Source of the DNA: JAWOHX01 sp046484975
GTDB taxonomy: Bacteria > Bacillota > Clostridia > DUPQ01
Assembly (NCBI GenBank): GCA_046484975.1
Contig: JAWOHX010000034.1
Coordinates: 1 to 12,795, forward strand
DNA: 12,795 nucleotides
Direction: 5' to 3'
Under the pieces are notes generated by a model. It ran no database searches and was not told where the DNA came from. It saw nothing but the letters and a program-made list of their open reading frames with translations. Positions 1 to 6,571 of this stretch are shown in pieces (the stretch's first letter is position 1; the number at the start of each line of letters is the position of its first letter). The translations under genes and the position numbers were made by a program.

Positions 1-33
1 GGGGGTTTGACACCGGGGGAAAAGAGTATATGA
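1..33 (+). CDS. 3' end of an upstream gene (partial)
   Basis: Frame 1 is open from the first base and ends in TGA at 31-33. It encodes only the ten residues GGLTPGEKSI, so no function can be given. Its stop overlaps the start of the next gene as ATGA (30-33). The same arrangement recurs three times further on in this window, which is the main reason to believe a real gene ends here. If so, the transporter that follows is translationally coupled to it and the first operon begins upstream of the window. Confidence 0.5.
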   Translation, partial: GGLTPGEKSI

Positions 34-1157
34 TATCTGTATCAAGGAAAGGCAGGAACCGGAGGATCAGGAAAGGAACCCACCCTGCAGCCACGGCGGT
101 GCTGGCCGCTGCGCTGTACGGCATCAGCGCACCCGCATCCAAGCTTCTGCTGGCGGAGATCCCGCCGGTGCTTCTGGCTGCCCTTCTGTACCTGGGGGCG
201 GGACTGGGGATGCTTGTGGTGAACCTGGCCGGTGGCAGGCTCAGGAAGGAGCGGGCGGAGGCAGGCATGACCAGGAAGGAGCTCCCCGGCGCGGTTGGCA
301 TGATCCTGCTGGACATCGCCGCCCCCGTATTGCTCATGCTGGGGCTTTCCATGTCAACCGCAGCCAATGCCTCGCTGTTGAATAACTTTGAGATTGTGGC
401 GACTTCCCTGATCGCGCTCCTCCTGTTCAAGGAGGCGGTGGGCAGGAGGATGTGGGTTGCCATCGCCCTCATCACCCTGTCCAGCATCGTTCTCACCGTA
501 CAGGGCCCGGACGGGCTTTCCTTTTCCCCCGGCTCCGTGCTCGTGCTTGCCGCATGCGTCTGCTGGGGCTTCGAGAACAACCTCACCAGGACACTGTCCC
601 TGAAGAACCCCGCGCAGATCGTGGTGGTGAAGGGACTCGGCTCCGGAACAGGCTCGCTGCTCATCGCCTTCGGTCTCAGGGAGTACAGCCAAAATACTCT
701 TGCCATCATCCTGGCCCTGCTCCTGGGCTTCGTGGCCTACGGCCTGAGCATCTTCTTCTACATCAAGGCCCAGCGGGGAATGGGGGCTGCCAGGACAAGC
801 GCCTATTACGCCGCTGCGCCCTTCATAGGCGTGGCGGTCTCCTGGCTGGTGCTGCAGGAGGGAATGACCCGGACCTTCCCGGCGGCCCTCCTTCTCATGC
901 TGGCCGGGGCATACTTCGCCGTGACGGAGAAGCATGCGCATGAGCATGTCCATCCGGAACAGACCCACGAGCACATGCACAGCCACCAGGACGGCCACCA
1001 CGCCCACGACCATACCCCCGGAATCACAGGGACCCACAGCCACGGGCACACTCATGATGAAGGCACCCACGGGCATCCGCATCTTCCTGATATGCACCAT
1101 ACCCACGGGCATGCTCACAAACGGGGGAAAAAATCCAAACCGGGAGGACAGACATGA
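30..1157 (+). CDS. DMT-superfamily (EamA) transporter with His-rich C-terminal tail
   Basis: This is an inner-membrane transporter of the drug/metabolite superfamily. Two EamA repeats of about five hydrophobic helices each fill roughly residues 18-150 and 165-298. The second repeat opens with the CWGFENNLTR motif typical of one EamA subgroup. The N-terminus is basic (several Arg/Lys), which fits a cytosolic start. Residues 302-363 form a hydrophilic tail with 24 histidines, mostly as HxH, beyond the last helix. Similar tails occur in some DMT proteins and in metal-handling proteins, so metal binding or metal-dependent gating is an inference. The substrate is unknown. The start at 30 overlaps the upstream stop, and the next Met lies inside the membrane region. 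The stop overlaps the next start (ATGA, 1154-1157). Confidence 0.88.
   Translation: MISVSRKGRNRRIRKGTHPAATAVLAAALYGISAPASKLLLAEIPPVLLAALLYLGAGLGMLVVNLAGGRLRKERAEAGMTRKELPGAVGMILLDIAAPVLLMLGLSMSTAANASLLNNFEIVATSLIALLLFKEAVGRRMWVAIALITLSSIVLTVQGPDGLSFSPGSVLVLAACVCWGFENNLTRTLSLKNPAQIVVVKGLGSGTGSLLIAFGLREYSQNTLAIILALLLGFVAYGLSIFFYIKAQRGMGAARTSAYYAAAPFIGVAVSWLVLQEGMTRTFPAALLLMLAGAYFAVTEKHAHEHVHPEQTHEHMHSHQDGHHAHDHTPGITGTHSHGHTHDEGTHGHPHLPDMHHTHGHAHKRGKKSKPGGQT
933..1118 (+). other. Histidine-rich C-terminal segment of the DMT transporter
   Basis: These bases encode residues 302-363 of the transporter. I count 24 histidines in 62 residues, arranged mainly as alternating HxH steps with Asp, Glu, Gly and Thr between them, and followed by a basic end (KRGKK). 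It is a low-complexity, CAC/CAT-rich stretch that could bind Zn, Ni, Co or Cu. The metal-binding role is inferred from composition only. Confidence 0.8.
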
Positions 1158-1945
1158 AGACAGGAATCTATTACTGGTTCGGGTATCCCCTGCCGGGCAG
1201 GGAACGGATGCGGCTCATCGCATCCGCCGGATTCGACTGCGTTTCCCTCTGGTGGGGGGATGAATATGCCGCCGAGAACGGCCCCAGGGAAGCATTGCCC
1301 GGTCTGGCCAGAGAAAGCGGGCTCCTGGTGGAGAACATCCATGCGCCGTTTTCACGGACGAACCTGCTGTGGCAGGACAAGGCCGGCTGGGAGGATGTCC
1401 TGGAACGAAGCCTTCAGTGCGTGGACGCCTGCCGTGAACACGACATCCCCGTCATGGTCCTGCACCTGACGGTGGGGGAAACGCCACCACCCCCCAATCT
1501 CCTGGGGGTGGAACGCATCCGCCGCATCGTGGAGCGGGCCGGTGAAAAAGGGGTCACAATCGCATTGGAGAACTTAAGGAAACCCGAATACATGGGATAT
1601 GTCTTTGAACGGATCGATTCGGATCATCTGCGTTTTTGTTACGACAGCGGCCATGAGAACTGCTTCCAGGGGCAGAAAGGCCTGCTTCGCACATACGGGG
1701 ACAGGCTGACCTGCCTGCACCTGCACGACAACGACGGGACGGCCGACCAGCACCTCCTGCCCGGGGAGGGTACCATCCCCTGGGCACAGGTGACGGCGGA
1801 CCTGGCATGGCTTGGGTACGGGGGGAGCATCTCTCTGGAGGTGACCAATGCCTTCTCGGAGGTGCACCGGGACATGCCTGCAGAGGATTTCCTGGCGGAG
1901 GCCTTCCGGCGGGCAGATGCCCTGGCGGGCGGAATCATGGTATAA
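1154..1945 (+). CDS. Sugar phosphate isomerase/epimerase-like TIM-barrel protein
   Basis: The 263-residue protein fits the AP endonuclease family 2 / xylose isomerase-like TIM barrel, which includes many sugar or inositol isomerases and epimerases. Expected metal ligands are visible at barrel strand ends: E139 (IALEN), D164 with H167 (CYDSGHE), H191 (LHLHDN) and E229 (SLEV). H63 (NIHAPF) and H104 (LHLTVG) lie at the usual earlier positions. It has no signal peptide, so it is cytosolic. Its start forms an ATGA overlap with the transporter stop, which indicates co-translation. The precise substrate cannot be read from sequence. DNA endonuclease activity is less likely than a sugar reaction given its length and context. 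Confidence 0.82.
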   Translation: MKTGIYYWFGYPLPGRERMRLIASAGFDCVSLWWGDEYAAENGPREALPGLARESGLLVENIHAPFSRTNLLWQDKAGWEDVLERSLQCVDACREHDIPVMVLHLTVGETPPPPNLLGVERIRRIVERAGEKGVTIALENLRKPEYMGYVFERIDSDHLRFCYDSGHENCFQGQKGLLRTYGDRLTCLHLHDNDGTADQHLLPGEGTIPWAQVTADLAWLGYGGSISLEVTNAFSEVHRDMPAEDFLAEAFRRADALAGGIMV

Positions 1946-1946
1946 T
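1938..1946 (+). promoter_or_regulatory. Possible extended -10 promoter before the aminopeptidase gene
   Basis: TGGTATAAT at 1938-1946 matches an extended -10 element (TGnTATAAT) perfectly and overlaps the stop codon of the isomerase-like gene. Transcription from it would start about 23 nt before the aminopeptidase start. There is no convincing -35 element 17 nt upstream, and the motif partly reflects the end of a coding sequence, so this may be chance. Confidence 0.25.
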
Positions 1947-1975
1947 GGAAGAAAACAGCAAAGGACGGCCATGAG

Positions 1976-3085
1976 ATGAAAGACGGCAGATACGAAAAGC
2001 TCGCCCGGACACTGATCAACTACTCCACTTCCCTTCAAAAAGGGGAAAAGATATTCATCGATGTCTACGGATGGGACAATGCACTGGCCCGGGAACTGGT
2101 GAAGAAGACCTATGAAGCGGGAGGGATCCCCTTTATCCGGTGCAACGACGAAAAGCTCAGCAGCCTGCTCTTCAGCGGCTGCAGCGAGGAACAGCTGGAT
2201 GTGATGTGCCAGAACGAGCTGGCCTTCATGGAGCACATGGACGCTTACCTGGGCATCAGGGCCAGCGACAACATCTACGAGTCCAGCATCATTCCCTCCG
2301 ACAAGCTCACTCTTGTGAGGAAGAAATTCAAACCTGTCCTGGACCGCAGGGTCAACCGTACAAAGTGGTGCGTCATGCGGTATCCCAACGCCTCCATGGC
2401 CCAGCTGGCAGGGATGTCCACCGGGGATTTCGAGGACTTCTATTTCGATGTCTGCAACCTGGATTACGGAAAGATGTCCCTTTGCATGGACCGCCTGGTG
2501 GAGCTGATGGAACGCACGGACAAGGTGAGGATCACCGGGCCCGGCACGGATGTTTCGTTTTCCATCAAGGGCATCCCCGCCATCAAATGCGACGGAAAGA
2601 TGAACATCCCCGATGGGGAGGTGTTTACCGCACCGGTGAAGGAGAGCGTCAACGGGACCATTTCCTTCAACACTCCTTCGGTGAGCGAAGGCTTTACCTT
2701 CGAGGGAATCGTGCTGGAATTTGAAAACGGCAAAATCGTGAAGGCTTGCGCCAACGATGACGAACGGATCAATAAGAAACTGGATACGGACGAAGGCGCC
2801 AGGTATGTGGGGGAATTCGCCATCGGCGTGAATCCCTTCATCCATAAGCCCATGAAGGACACCCTCTTTGACGAGAAGATCATGGGAAGCATCCATCTCA
2901 CCCCGGGAAACTGCTACGAGGAAGCGGAAAACGGCAACAAGTCGGCGGTCCACTGGGATCTGGTTCTCATCCAGACCCCGGAATGGGGCGGAGGGGAGAT
3001 CTGGTTTGATGGCAAACTCATCCGCAAGGACGGAATCTTCGTGGCCGAGGAACTCCTTTGCCTGAACCCGGAAAACCTGAAATAA
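1976..3085 (+). CDS. M29-family metallo-aminopeptidase
   Basis: This 369-residue cytosolic protein matches the M29 (AmpS / aminopeptidase T) family in length and motif order. It would remove N-terminal amino acids from peptides using two divalent metals. The expected ligand set is present: E215 in DGEVFTAP, E280 in VGEFAIG, H307 in SIHL, Y314, and H326 with D328 in HWD. An SD-like AAGGA (1961-1965) precedes the start by 10 nt, and the earlier ATG at 1971 meets a stop after two codons, so 1976 is the start. It lies 30 nt after the isomerase-like gene, probably in the same operon. Why a peptidase sits among sugar genes is unclear: it may process a peptide- or amide-linked sugar, or simply be a neighbour. 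Confidence 0.9.
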   Translation: MKDGRYEKLARTLINYSTSLQKGEKIFIDVYGWDNALARELVKKTYEAGGIPFIRCNDEKLSSLLFSGCSEEQLDVMCQNELAFMEHMDAYLGIRASDNIYESSIIPSDKLTLVRKKFKPVLDRRVNRTKWCVMRYPNASMAQLAGMSTGDFEDFYFDVCNLDYGKMSLCMDRLVELMERTDKVRITGPGTDVSFSIKGIPAIKCDGKMNIPDGEVFTAPVKESVNGTISFNTPSVSEGFTFEGIVLEFENGKIVKACANDDERINKKLDTDEGARYVGEFAIGVNPFIHKPMKDTLFDEKIMGSIHLTPGNCYEEAENGNKSAVHWDLVLIQTPEWGGGEIWFDGKLIRKDGIFVAEELLCLNPENLK

Positions 3086-3088
3086 CCC

Positions 3089-3110
3089 GTTGAAATACTG
3101 TTTCAACAGT
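3089..3110. promoter_or_regulatory. Probable operator: two nested inverted repeats
   Basis: GTTGAAA-N5-TTTCAAC (3089-3107) is a perfect 7-bp inverted repeat. Overlapping it, ACTGTT-TC-AACAGT (3097-3110) is a perfect 6-bp inverted repeat. Neither is followed by a T run, so this is not a typical terminator. The repeats cover the -35 and spacer of the promoter in front of the ROK gene, the usual place for a repressor site. The most economical reading is autoregulation by the ROK protein, but this is inference. Confidence 0.6.
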
Positions 3111-3118
3111 GATACACT
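3090..3118 (+). promoter_or_regulatory. Sigma-A/sigma-70-type promoter of the ROK-led operon
   Basis: TTGAAA (3090-3095) and TACACT (3113-3118) are separated by exactly 17 nt, matching the consensus at 5/6 and 4/6 positions. A second overlapping possibility is TTTCAA (3101-3106) with TATAAA (3124-3129), also 17 nt apart. Both would start transcription shortly before the ROK gene. This is the only intergenic space of more than 30 nt in the window, and the inverted repeats cover the -35 region. Confidence 0.6.
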
Positions 3119-3145
3119 CTATTTATAAAGTCACTGGAGAAATAA

Positions 3146-4312
3146 ATGGAAAAAGCGGGATACCAGAGTATCACCAAGGAATCCAACCTCAGGACGGTCT
3201 TCGGGCACATCTTCGCCCTGGGCCGGGTATCCCGGGCCGAGCTTTCCAAGAGGACAGGCTTAAGCCCCACCACCGTATCCGCCCTCACGGAGGAATTGCT
3301 CGGGAACAACTTCATACAGTCATTGGGAGCAGGGACCCTTCCCGCCAGCGGGAGGAGGCCCCTGCTTTTTTCCGTGGACCCCATGGGGGGAATCCTGGCC
3401 TGCGTGGACCTGCACCGGGCAGGGGCCTTCCTGTCCCTCTACGGGCTGGACCTGAACCTCCTGGAGGAGGACTACATTCCCCTGGGGGATGTCCGTCTTC
3501 TGGGGGAGTCCCTGGAAAAGGGGATCATGATGCTCTGCCAAAGGCAGGGAATTCCCGGGGAAAGGATCCTTGGGATCTGCATCGGGGCACCGGGTGTTCT
3601 GGACCGGGAGAAGAAGCGGATCCTGCGATCCACCATCCTTCCCGTTGACGGGGAGAATGCCTTTTTCCCCCATCTGGAAATGGCTTTCCCCGGGGCCCGG
3701 GTGGAGATGGTCAACGAGTCCAGCCTCTCGGCCTACTGTGAAAAGGAATATGGGGAAAGCACCCGGGGGAAAAATCCCCTGCTCTACATCGACTTCCATG
3801 ACGGCATCGGGGCGGGGATGGTCGTGGATGGGAAAATCTACGACGGGCATTCCCATGCCGCGGGGGAATTCGGCCATGTCTCCATTGATTACAACGGGCC
3901 TGCCTGCCAGTGCGGCGGCCGGGGATGCATTGAGATCCTGGCGGGACATGATGTCCTGGCGCGGGAACTGTCCCTGCCGGGAAGGGAACGAAGGATGGTG
4001 TTTGTGCTGGCAGGGGAGCAATACGGAAAAGGGGACCCAAAGACGGTGGGGGTGCTGGAGCACATGGCGGAGAAACTGGCCTGCGCCCTAAACAGCACCG
4101 TGAACCTGCTGGATCCGGAGATCGTGGTCCTTGGCGGGGACATCGTCCTGCTGGGAGAAGGTTTCCTACGGATGTTGAAAGACAAAATGGCCAAGGTCAG
4201 CCTTCTGCCTGAGGGCAGCCCGGAGATTGCCTACTCCTCATTGGAAGGCAATCCCGTCACCCGGGGAGGGGCGAAGTACCTGTTCGATATATTGTTCAGG
4301 GAGGGAATATGA
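3146..4312 (+). CDS. ROK-family transcriptional regulator
   Basis: The 388-residue protein has the architecture of NagC/Mlc/XylR-type repressors. An N-terminal winged helix-turn-helix lies around residues 27-58 (VSRAELSKRTGLSPTTVSAL), followed by an actin-like sugar kinase fold. The ROK zinc site is intact: H244 (EFGH) and the cluster C254, C256, C261 in CQCGGRGC. E241 belongs to the sugar-binding surface. The phosphate-loop-like DGIGAGMVVDG (219-229) is present. The position of the kinase catalytic Asp (normally N-D) reads N190-E191, so kinase activity is unlikely and a sensing role fits. The SD is GGAGA at 3136-3140. It probably senses a sugar or sugar phosphate and controls its own operon. 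Its stop overlaps the next start (ATGA). Confidence 0.92.
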   Translation: MEKAGYQSITKESNLRTVFGHIFALGRVSRAELSKRTGLSPTTVSALTEELLGNNFIQSLGAGTLPASGRRPLLFSVDPMGGILACVDLHRAGAFLSLYGLDLNLLEEDYIPLGDVRLLGESLEKGIMMLCQRQGIPGERILGICIGAPGVLDREKKRILRSTILPVDGENAFFPHLEMAFPGARVEMVNESSLSAYCEKEYGESTRGKNPLLYIDFHDGIGAGMVVDGKIYDGHSHAAGEFGHVSIDYNGPACQCGGRGCIEILAGHDVLARELSLPGRERRMVFVLAGEQYGKGDPKTVGVLEHMAEKLACALNSTVNLLDPEIVVLGGDIVLLGEGFLRMLKDKMAKVSLLPEGSPEIAYSSLEGNPVTRGGAKYLFDILFREGI

Positions 4313-5646
4313 TGAAGGCATCCATGGGAAGAGTTGAGATCACGCCGGAGATGGGGTTCCCCATCGGTGGCAATGTCCGCTCGGACAGGGCGGCAAGAGG
4401 AGTCCACGACCCCCTGCATTGCAACATCCTCCTTCTCAGGCAGGGGACACGAAGCGTCTGCCTGCTGGGGTTTGACCTGGTGGGGCTCCATGGCAGCCAG
4501 GCGGAAACAATCAGGAAAGAGGTCCGCAAGGCATGGGTGGAGAACGGGGACAGCATCCTCATGTTCTGCACCCATACCCATTCGGGACCCGACACCGTCA
4601 TGAGCACCTCCCCCCGGTTGCGTCCCCTTGCGGATGCCTATGTTGACAGCATCGTGCCAATCATTGCCGGGGAGGTGGGACGTCTGAAAGACGCCATGTG
4701 TCCTGTGGTTCTGAAGGCAGGGAGAACGAAAGTCCACGGGCTGGGACACAACCGCAGGCTGGTGAAGAATGACGGCTCCATTGTCATGAACTTCGAGACA
4801 TTCCGCAGGGAGGAAATCACCGGGCCGGACGGTCCGGTGGACCCGGACCTTTCGACCCTGTCCGTGTGGGACAAGGAGGGAAGGCTTCTTGGCGTGCTGG
4901 TGAACTTCACCCTGCATCCGGCGGTTCTGGTGGGGTATCGGAAACTCATCTCCCGGGACTATGTCCACGCCCTGGATGAGACCATCCTGAAGGCCTTTGG
5001 ACCCGGCACGGTGGTGCTCTTCGCCAACGGGGCGGCGGGGAACGTGAACCATTTGAACTATATGATTGACAACCAGAAAAGGGGTTTCTCGGAGACCCGG
5101 AGGATCGGAAGCCTTCTTGGCCGGGCGGTGCTGAAAAACATCCGTGGATCCGAGGCCGTGGAGGGGGACCTGCGCTTCGTCCGCCACCGTTTCTCCCTTC
5201 CCCTCCGGGAGATCACCCCGGAGGAGCTGGAATGGGCAGGGATGGTGATGGAACGTGACCGGGGAGAGCCCGAGGACCAGCTGGACGGCATCCCCGACAT
5301 GACCTACGCCAGATGCATCCTCGGAATGTCTTTGCGGGAGGAAAAATCCATTGAAACCATGGTCATGGGGCTTAAGATCGGCGAATTCCAGGCAGTGACC
5401 CTGCCCGGGGAGGTCTTTTGCGAGATCGCCCTGGAGCTCAAAAACCACATGAACGCCCGGTATCCCGCAGTCATAAGCCTCTCCGGGGACTATGTCGGCT
5501 ACATCCCCGTGCCTAAGGCTTTCGACAAGGGCGGGTATGAGACCAAAACCCTGTGGACCAGCCAGCTGGCCAGGAATGCGGCGGATGTGCTGGTGAAAAC
5601 AATCAAGGAGGAGATCATCCATGTTCTGGAAGAAAAACAAGACTGA
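4309..5646 (+). CDS. Neutral/alkaline ceramidase-like hydrolase (cytosolic, atypical)
   Basis: The 445-residue protein resembles the N-terminal catalytic domain of neutral/alkaline non-lysosomal ceramidase. The family's metal ligands seem present: THTHSGPD (H89/H91), NFTLHP (H203), LPGEVF (E368) and GDYVGY (Y395/Y398). It lacks a signal peptide and the C-terminal Ig-like domain, so it is shorter than true secreted ceramidases. In the family motif G(D/N)xSPN the serine needed for amide cleavage is replaced: here GNVNHLN, with N247 at that place. It is therefore probably a metal-dependent hydrolase of another amide or ester, not a ceramidase. The start is ambiguous between ATG 4309 and ATG 4312; the SD at 4298-4305 slightly favours 4312. 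It overlaps the next gene by 26 nt. Confidence 0.8.
   Translation: MMKASMGRVEITPEMGFPIGGNVRSDRAARGVHDPLHCNILLLRQGTRSVCLLGFDLVGLHGSQAETIRKEVRKAWVENGDSILMFCTHTHSGPDTVMSTSPRLRPLADAYVDSIVPIIAGEVGRLKDAMCPVVLKAGRTKVHGLGHNRRLVKNDGSIVMNFETFRREEITGPDGPVDPDLSTLSVWDKEGRLLGVLVNFTLHPAVLVGYRKLISRDYVHALDETILKAFGPGTVVLFANGAAGNVNHLNYMIDNQKRGFSETRRIGSLLGRAVLKNIRGSEAVEGDLRFVRHRFSLPLREITPEELEWAGMVMERDRGEPEDQLDGIPDMTYARCILGMSLREEKSIETMVMGLKIGEFQAVTLPGEVFCEIALELKNHMNARYPAVISLSGDYVGYIPVPKAFDKGGYETKTLWTSQLARNAADVLVKTIKEEIIHVLEEKQD
5605..5613 (+). promoter_or_regulatory. Internal ribosome binding site for the 5621 gene
   Basis: AAGGAGGAG lies inside the end of the ceramidase-like gene, 7 nt before the ATG at 5621. 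It is a near-perfect Shine-Dalgarno sequence. It fixes the start of the following small gene despite the 26-nt coding overlap. Confidence 0.8.
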
Positions 5647-6121
5647 AGGCAGCATCCTGGTCACGAGGGGCAGGCAGGAGGACACGGAAGCCATCCACAA
5701 GGAGTTCCATCTGGCCACCGACCTGCTCCTGCGATACATCCACGACAAATACGGGGAAAAGGATGTCATCGCCTATCTCAGGAGCTTTGCGAGGGAATAC
5801 CACGGCCCCATGTCCTTTGAACTCTCCCGGGGCAACCTCAACGTCCTCGTGGACTATTTCGAGGACATCTATGGCAAGGAAGGCGGGCGGATTGAGATGG
5901 AATTCAACGCCAGAAGGCTGGTACTCACCATCCCCCTGTGCCCCGGGGTGGAATACCTGGACTCCATCGGCAAGACCCCCTCGGAGATGCACCGGCATAC
6001 CTATGAGGTGGTTTTCGAGGCCATCTGCGAGGGGACGGGGGTGGAATATGTCCTGGACCGCTACAACCCGGAGACGGGGGGCGGCATCCATATCTTCACC
6101 CTGAAGGAGGTGGCATCATGA
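5621..6121 (+). CDS. Small protein A, ATC-hydrolase-like paralog (Cys-poor)
   Basis: This is a 166-residue soluble protein of unknown function. It aligns by eye with the next gene product through most of its length: the RYIHDKYGEKDV region (about 38-49), the YFEDIYGKEGG-IEMEF region (84-99), a shared CP pair in IPLCPG (about 108-112), and a terminal block MHRHTYEVVFEAI...GVEYVLD. The shared terminal block resembles that of L-2-amino-thiazoline-4-carboxylate (ATC) hydrolase-family proteins, but the Cys residues of its partner's last motif are absent; instead it has two His (MHRHTY) and a GGG. It starts inside the preceding gene with a strong SD, and its stop forms ATGA with the next start. The pair may act as a heteromer. 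Family assignment is tentative; the gene itself is very likely real. Confidence 0.72.
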   Translation: MFWKKNKTEGSILVTRGRQEDTEAIHKEFHLATDLLLRYIHDKYGEKDVIAYLRSFAREYHGPMSFELSRGNLNVLVDYFEDIYGKEGGRIEMEFNARRLVLTIPLCPGVEYLDSIGKTPSEMHRHTYEVVFEAICEGTGVEYVLDRYNPETGGGIHIFTLKEVAS

Positions 6122-6558
6122 TATCATGCCTGGAATTCGTGCCCGCCTACAGCGAGGCCTTCAAGTACATCCATGAGAACAAGGGGCAGGAGGAAGTGGT
6201 GAAACTGTGGGAATACCTCTCAGACCATTACCTGAAGGACAGCCTGGAGAAAGCAGTGCGGGAAAAAGGCCTTGCCGGCTGTTATGAGTACTGGGGCAAA
6301 AGCCTGAGGGAGGAGGGGGCCGATTTCACCATGACCCTGGACAAGGACAAGGAGGAATTCACCATCGAGATGCACCGGTGTCCCTCCAAGGCCATGCTCC
6401 TGGACCTGGTGTTCATGGAGCCTTACGAGGACTACTGCCTCCACTGCGACACCCTGTACAGGCTAGTGCTGGAGCCCCTGGGATATGAGTACAACATGGA
6501 TTTCACCGGATGCGAACAAGGAAAATGCCTGCTGCGCGTCCGAAAGAGCAATATATAA
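6118..6558 (+). CDS. Small protein B, ATC-hydrolase-like (Cys-rich)
   Basis: This 146-residue soluble protein matches the pattern I associate with the ATC-hydrolase family (ring-opening amidohydrolases of 2-amino-thiazoline carboxylate). It has a CP motif (HRCPSKAML), then YCLHCDTLYRLVLEPL, and a final GCEQGKC before a beta strand (LLRVRK). It is a paralog of the preceding gene product but keeps four extra Cys in the last third. The start at 6118 overlaps the previous stop (ATGA) and has AAGGAGG at 6104-6110. The clustered Cys/His could bind metal or supply a nucleophile; this is inference. In this operon it may hydrolyse a small heterocyclic or amide substrate. It has no membrane segment or signal peptide. 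Confidence 0.75.
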   Translation: MISCLEFVPAYSEAFKYIHENKGQEEVVKLWEYLSDHYLKDSLEKAVREKGLAGCYEYWGKSLREEGADFTMTLDKDKEEFTIEMHRCPSKAMLLDLVFMEPYEDYCLHCDTLYRLVLEPLGYEYNMDFTGCEQGKCLLRVRKSNI

Positions 6559-6569
6559 AGGAGGAACCG
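6557..6569 (+). promoter_or_regulatory. Ribosome binding site deciding the aminotransferase start
   Basis: AAAGGAGGAACCG directly follows the previous stop codon and puts AGGAGG 7 nt before ATG 6572. The reading frame is open further upstream to an ATG at 6485, but that lies inside the preceding gene without an SD. The same 13-nt leader occurs before the Gfo/Idh gene at 9538-9550. Confidence 0.75.
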
Positions 6570-6571
6570 TC

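Noticed and set aside
933..1118. Tandem DNA repeat or CRISPR-like array in the CAC/CAT-rich stretch
   Set aside because: The pattern is codon-level histidine richness in the transporter frame, with no regular repeat and spacer units.
1574..3106. Minus-strand open frame (510 codons) opposite the isomerase-like and aminopeptidase genes
   Set aside because: It is antisense to well-supported genes, has no domain I recognise, and spans a gene boundary and the promoter region.
3089..3107. Inverted repeat as a transcription terminator of the aminopeptidase gene
   Set aside because: The stem is only 7 bp, AT-rich and not followed by a T run. Its overlap with a -35 element fits an operator better.
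4231..5769. Minus-strand open frame (512 codons) opposite the ceramidase-like gene
   Set aside because: It is a shadow of a gene with conserved metal-ligand motifs; the product is low-complexity and not family-like.
6485..6571. 29-codon N-terminal extension of the aminotransferase
   Set aside because: It lies inside the preceding gene, has no SD, and a perfect SD precedes ATG 6572, where the family-like sequence begins.
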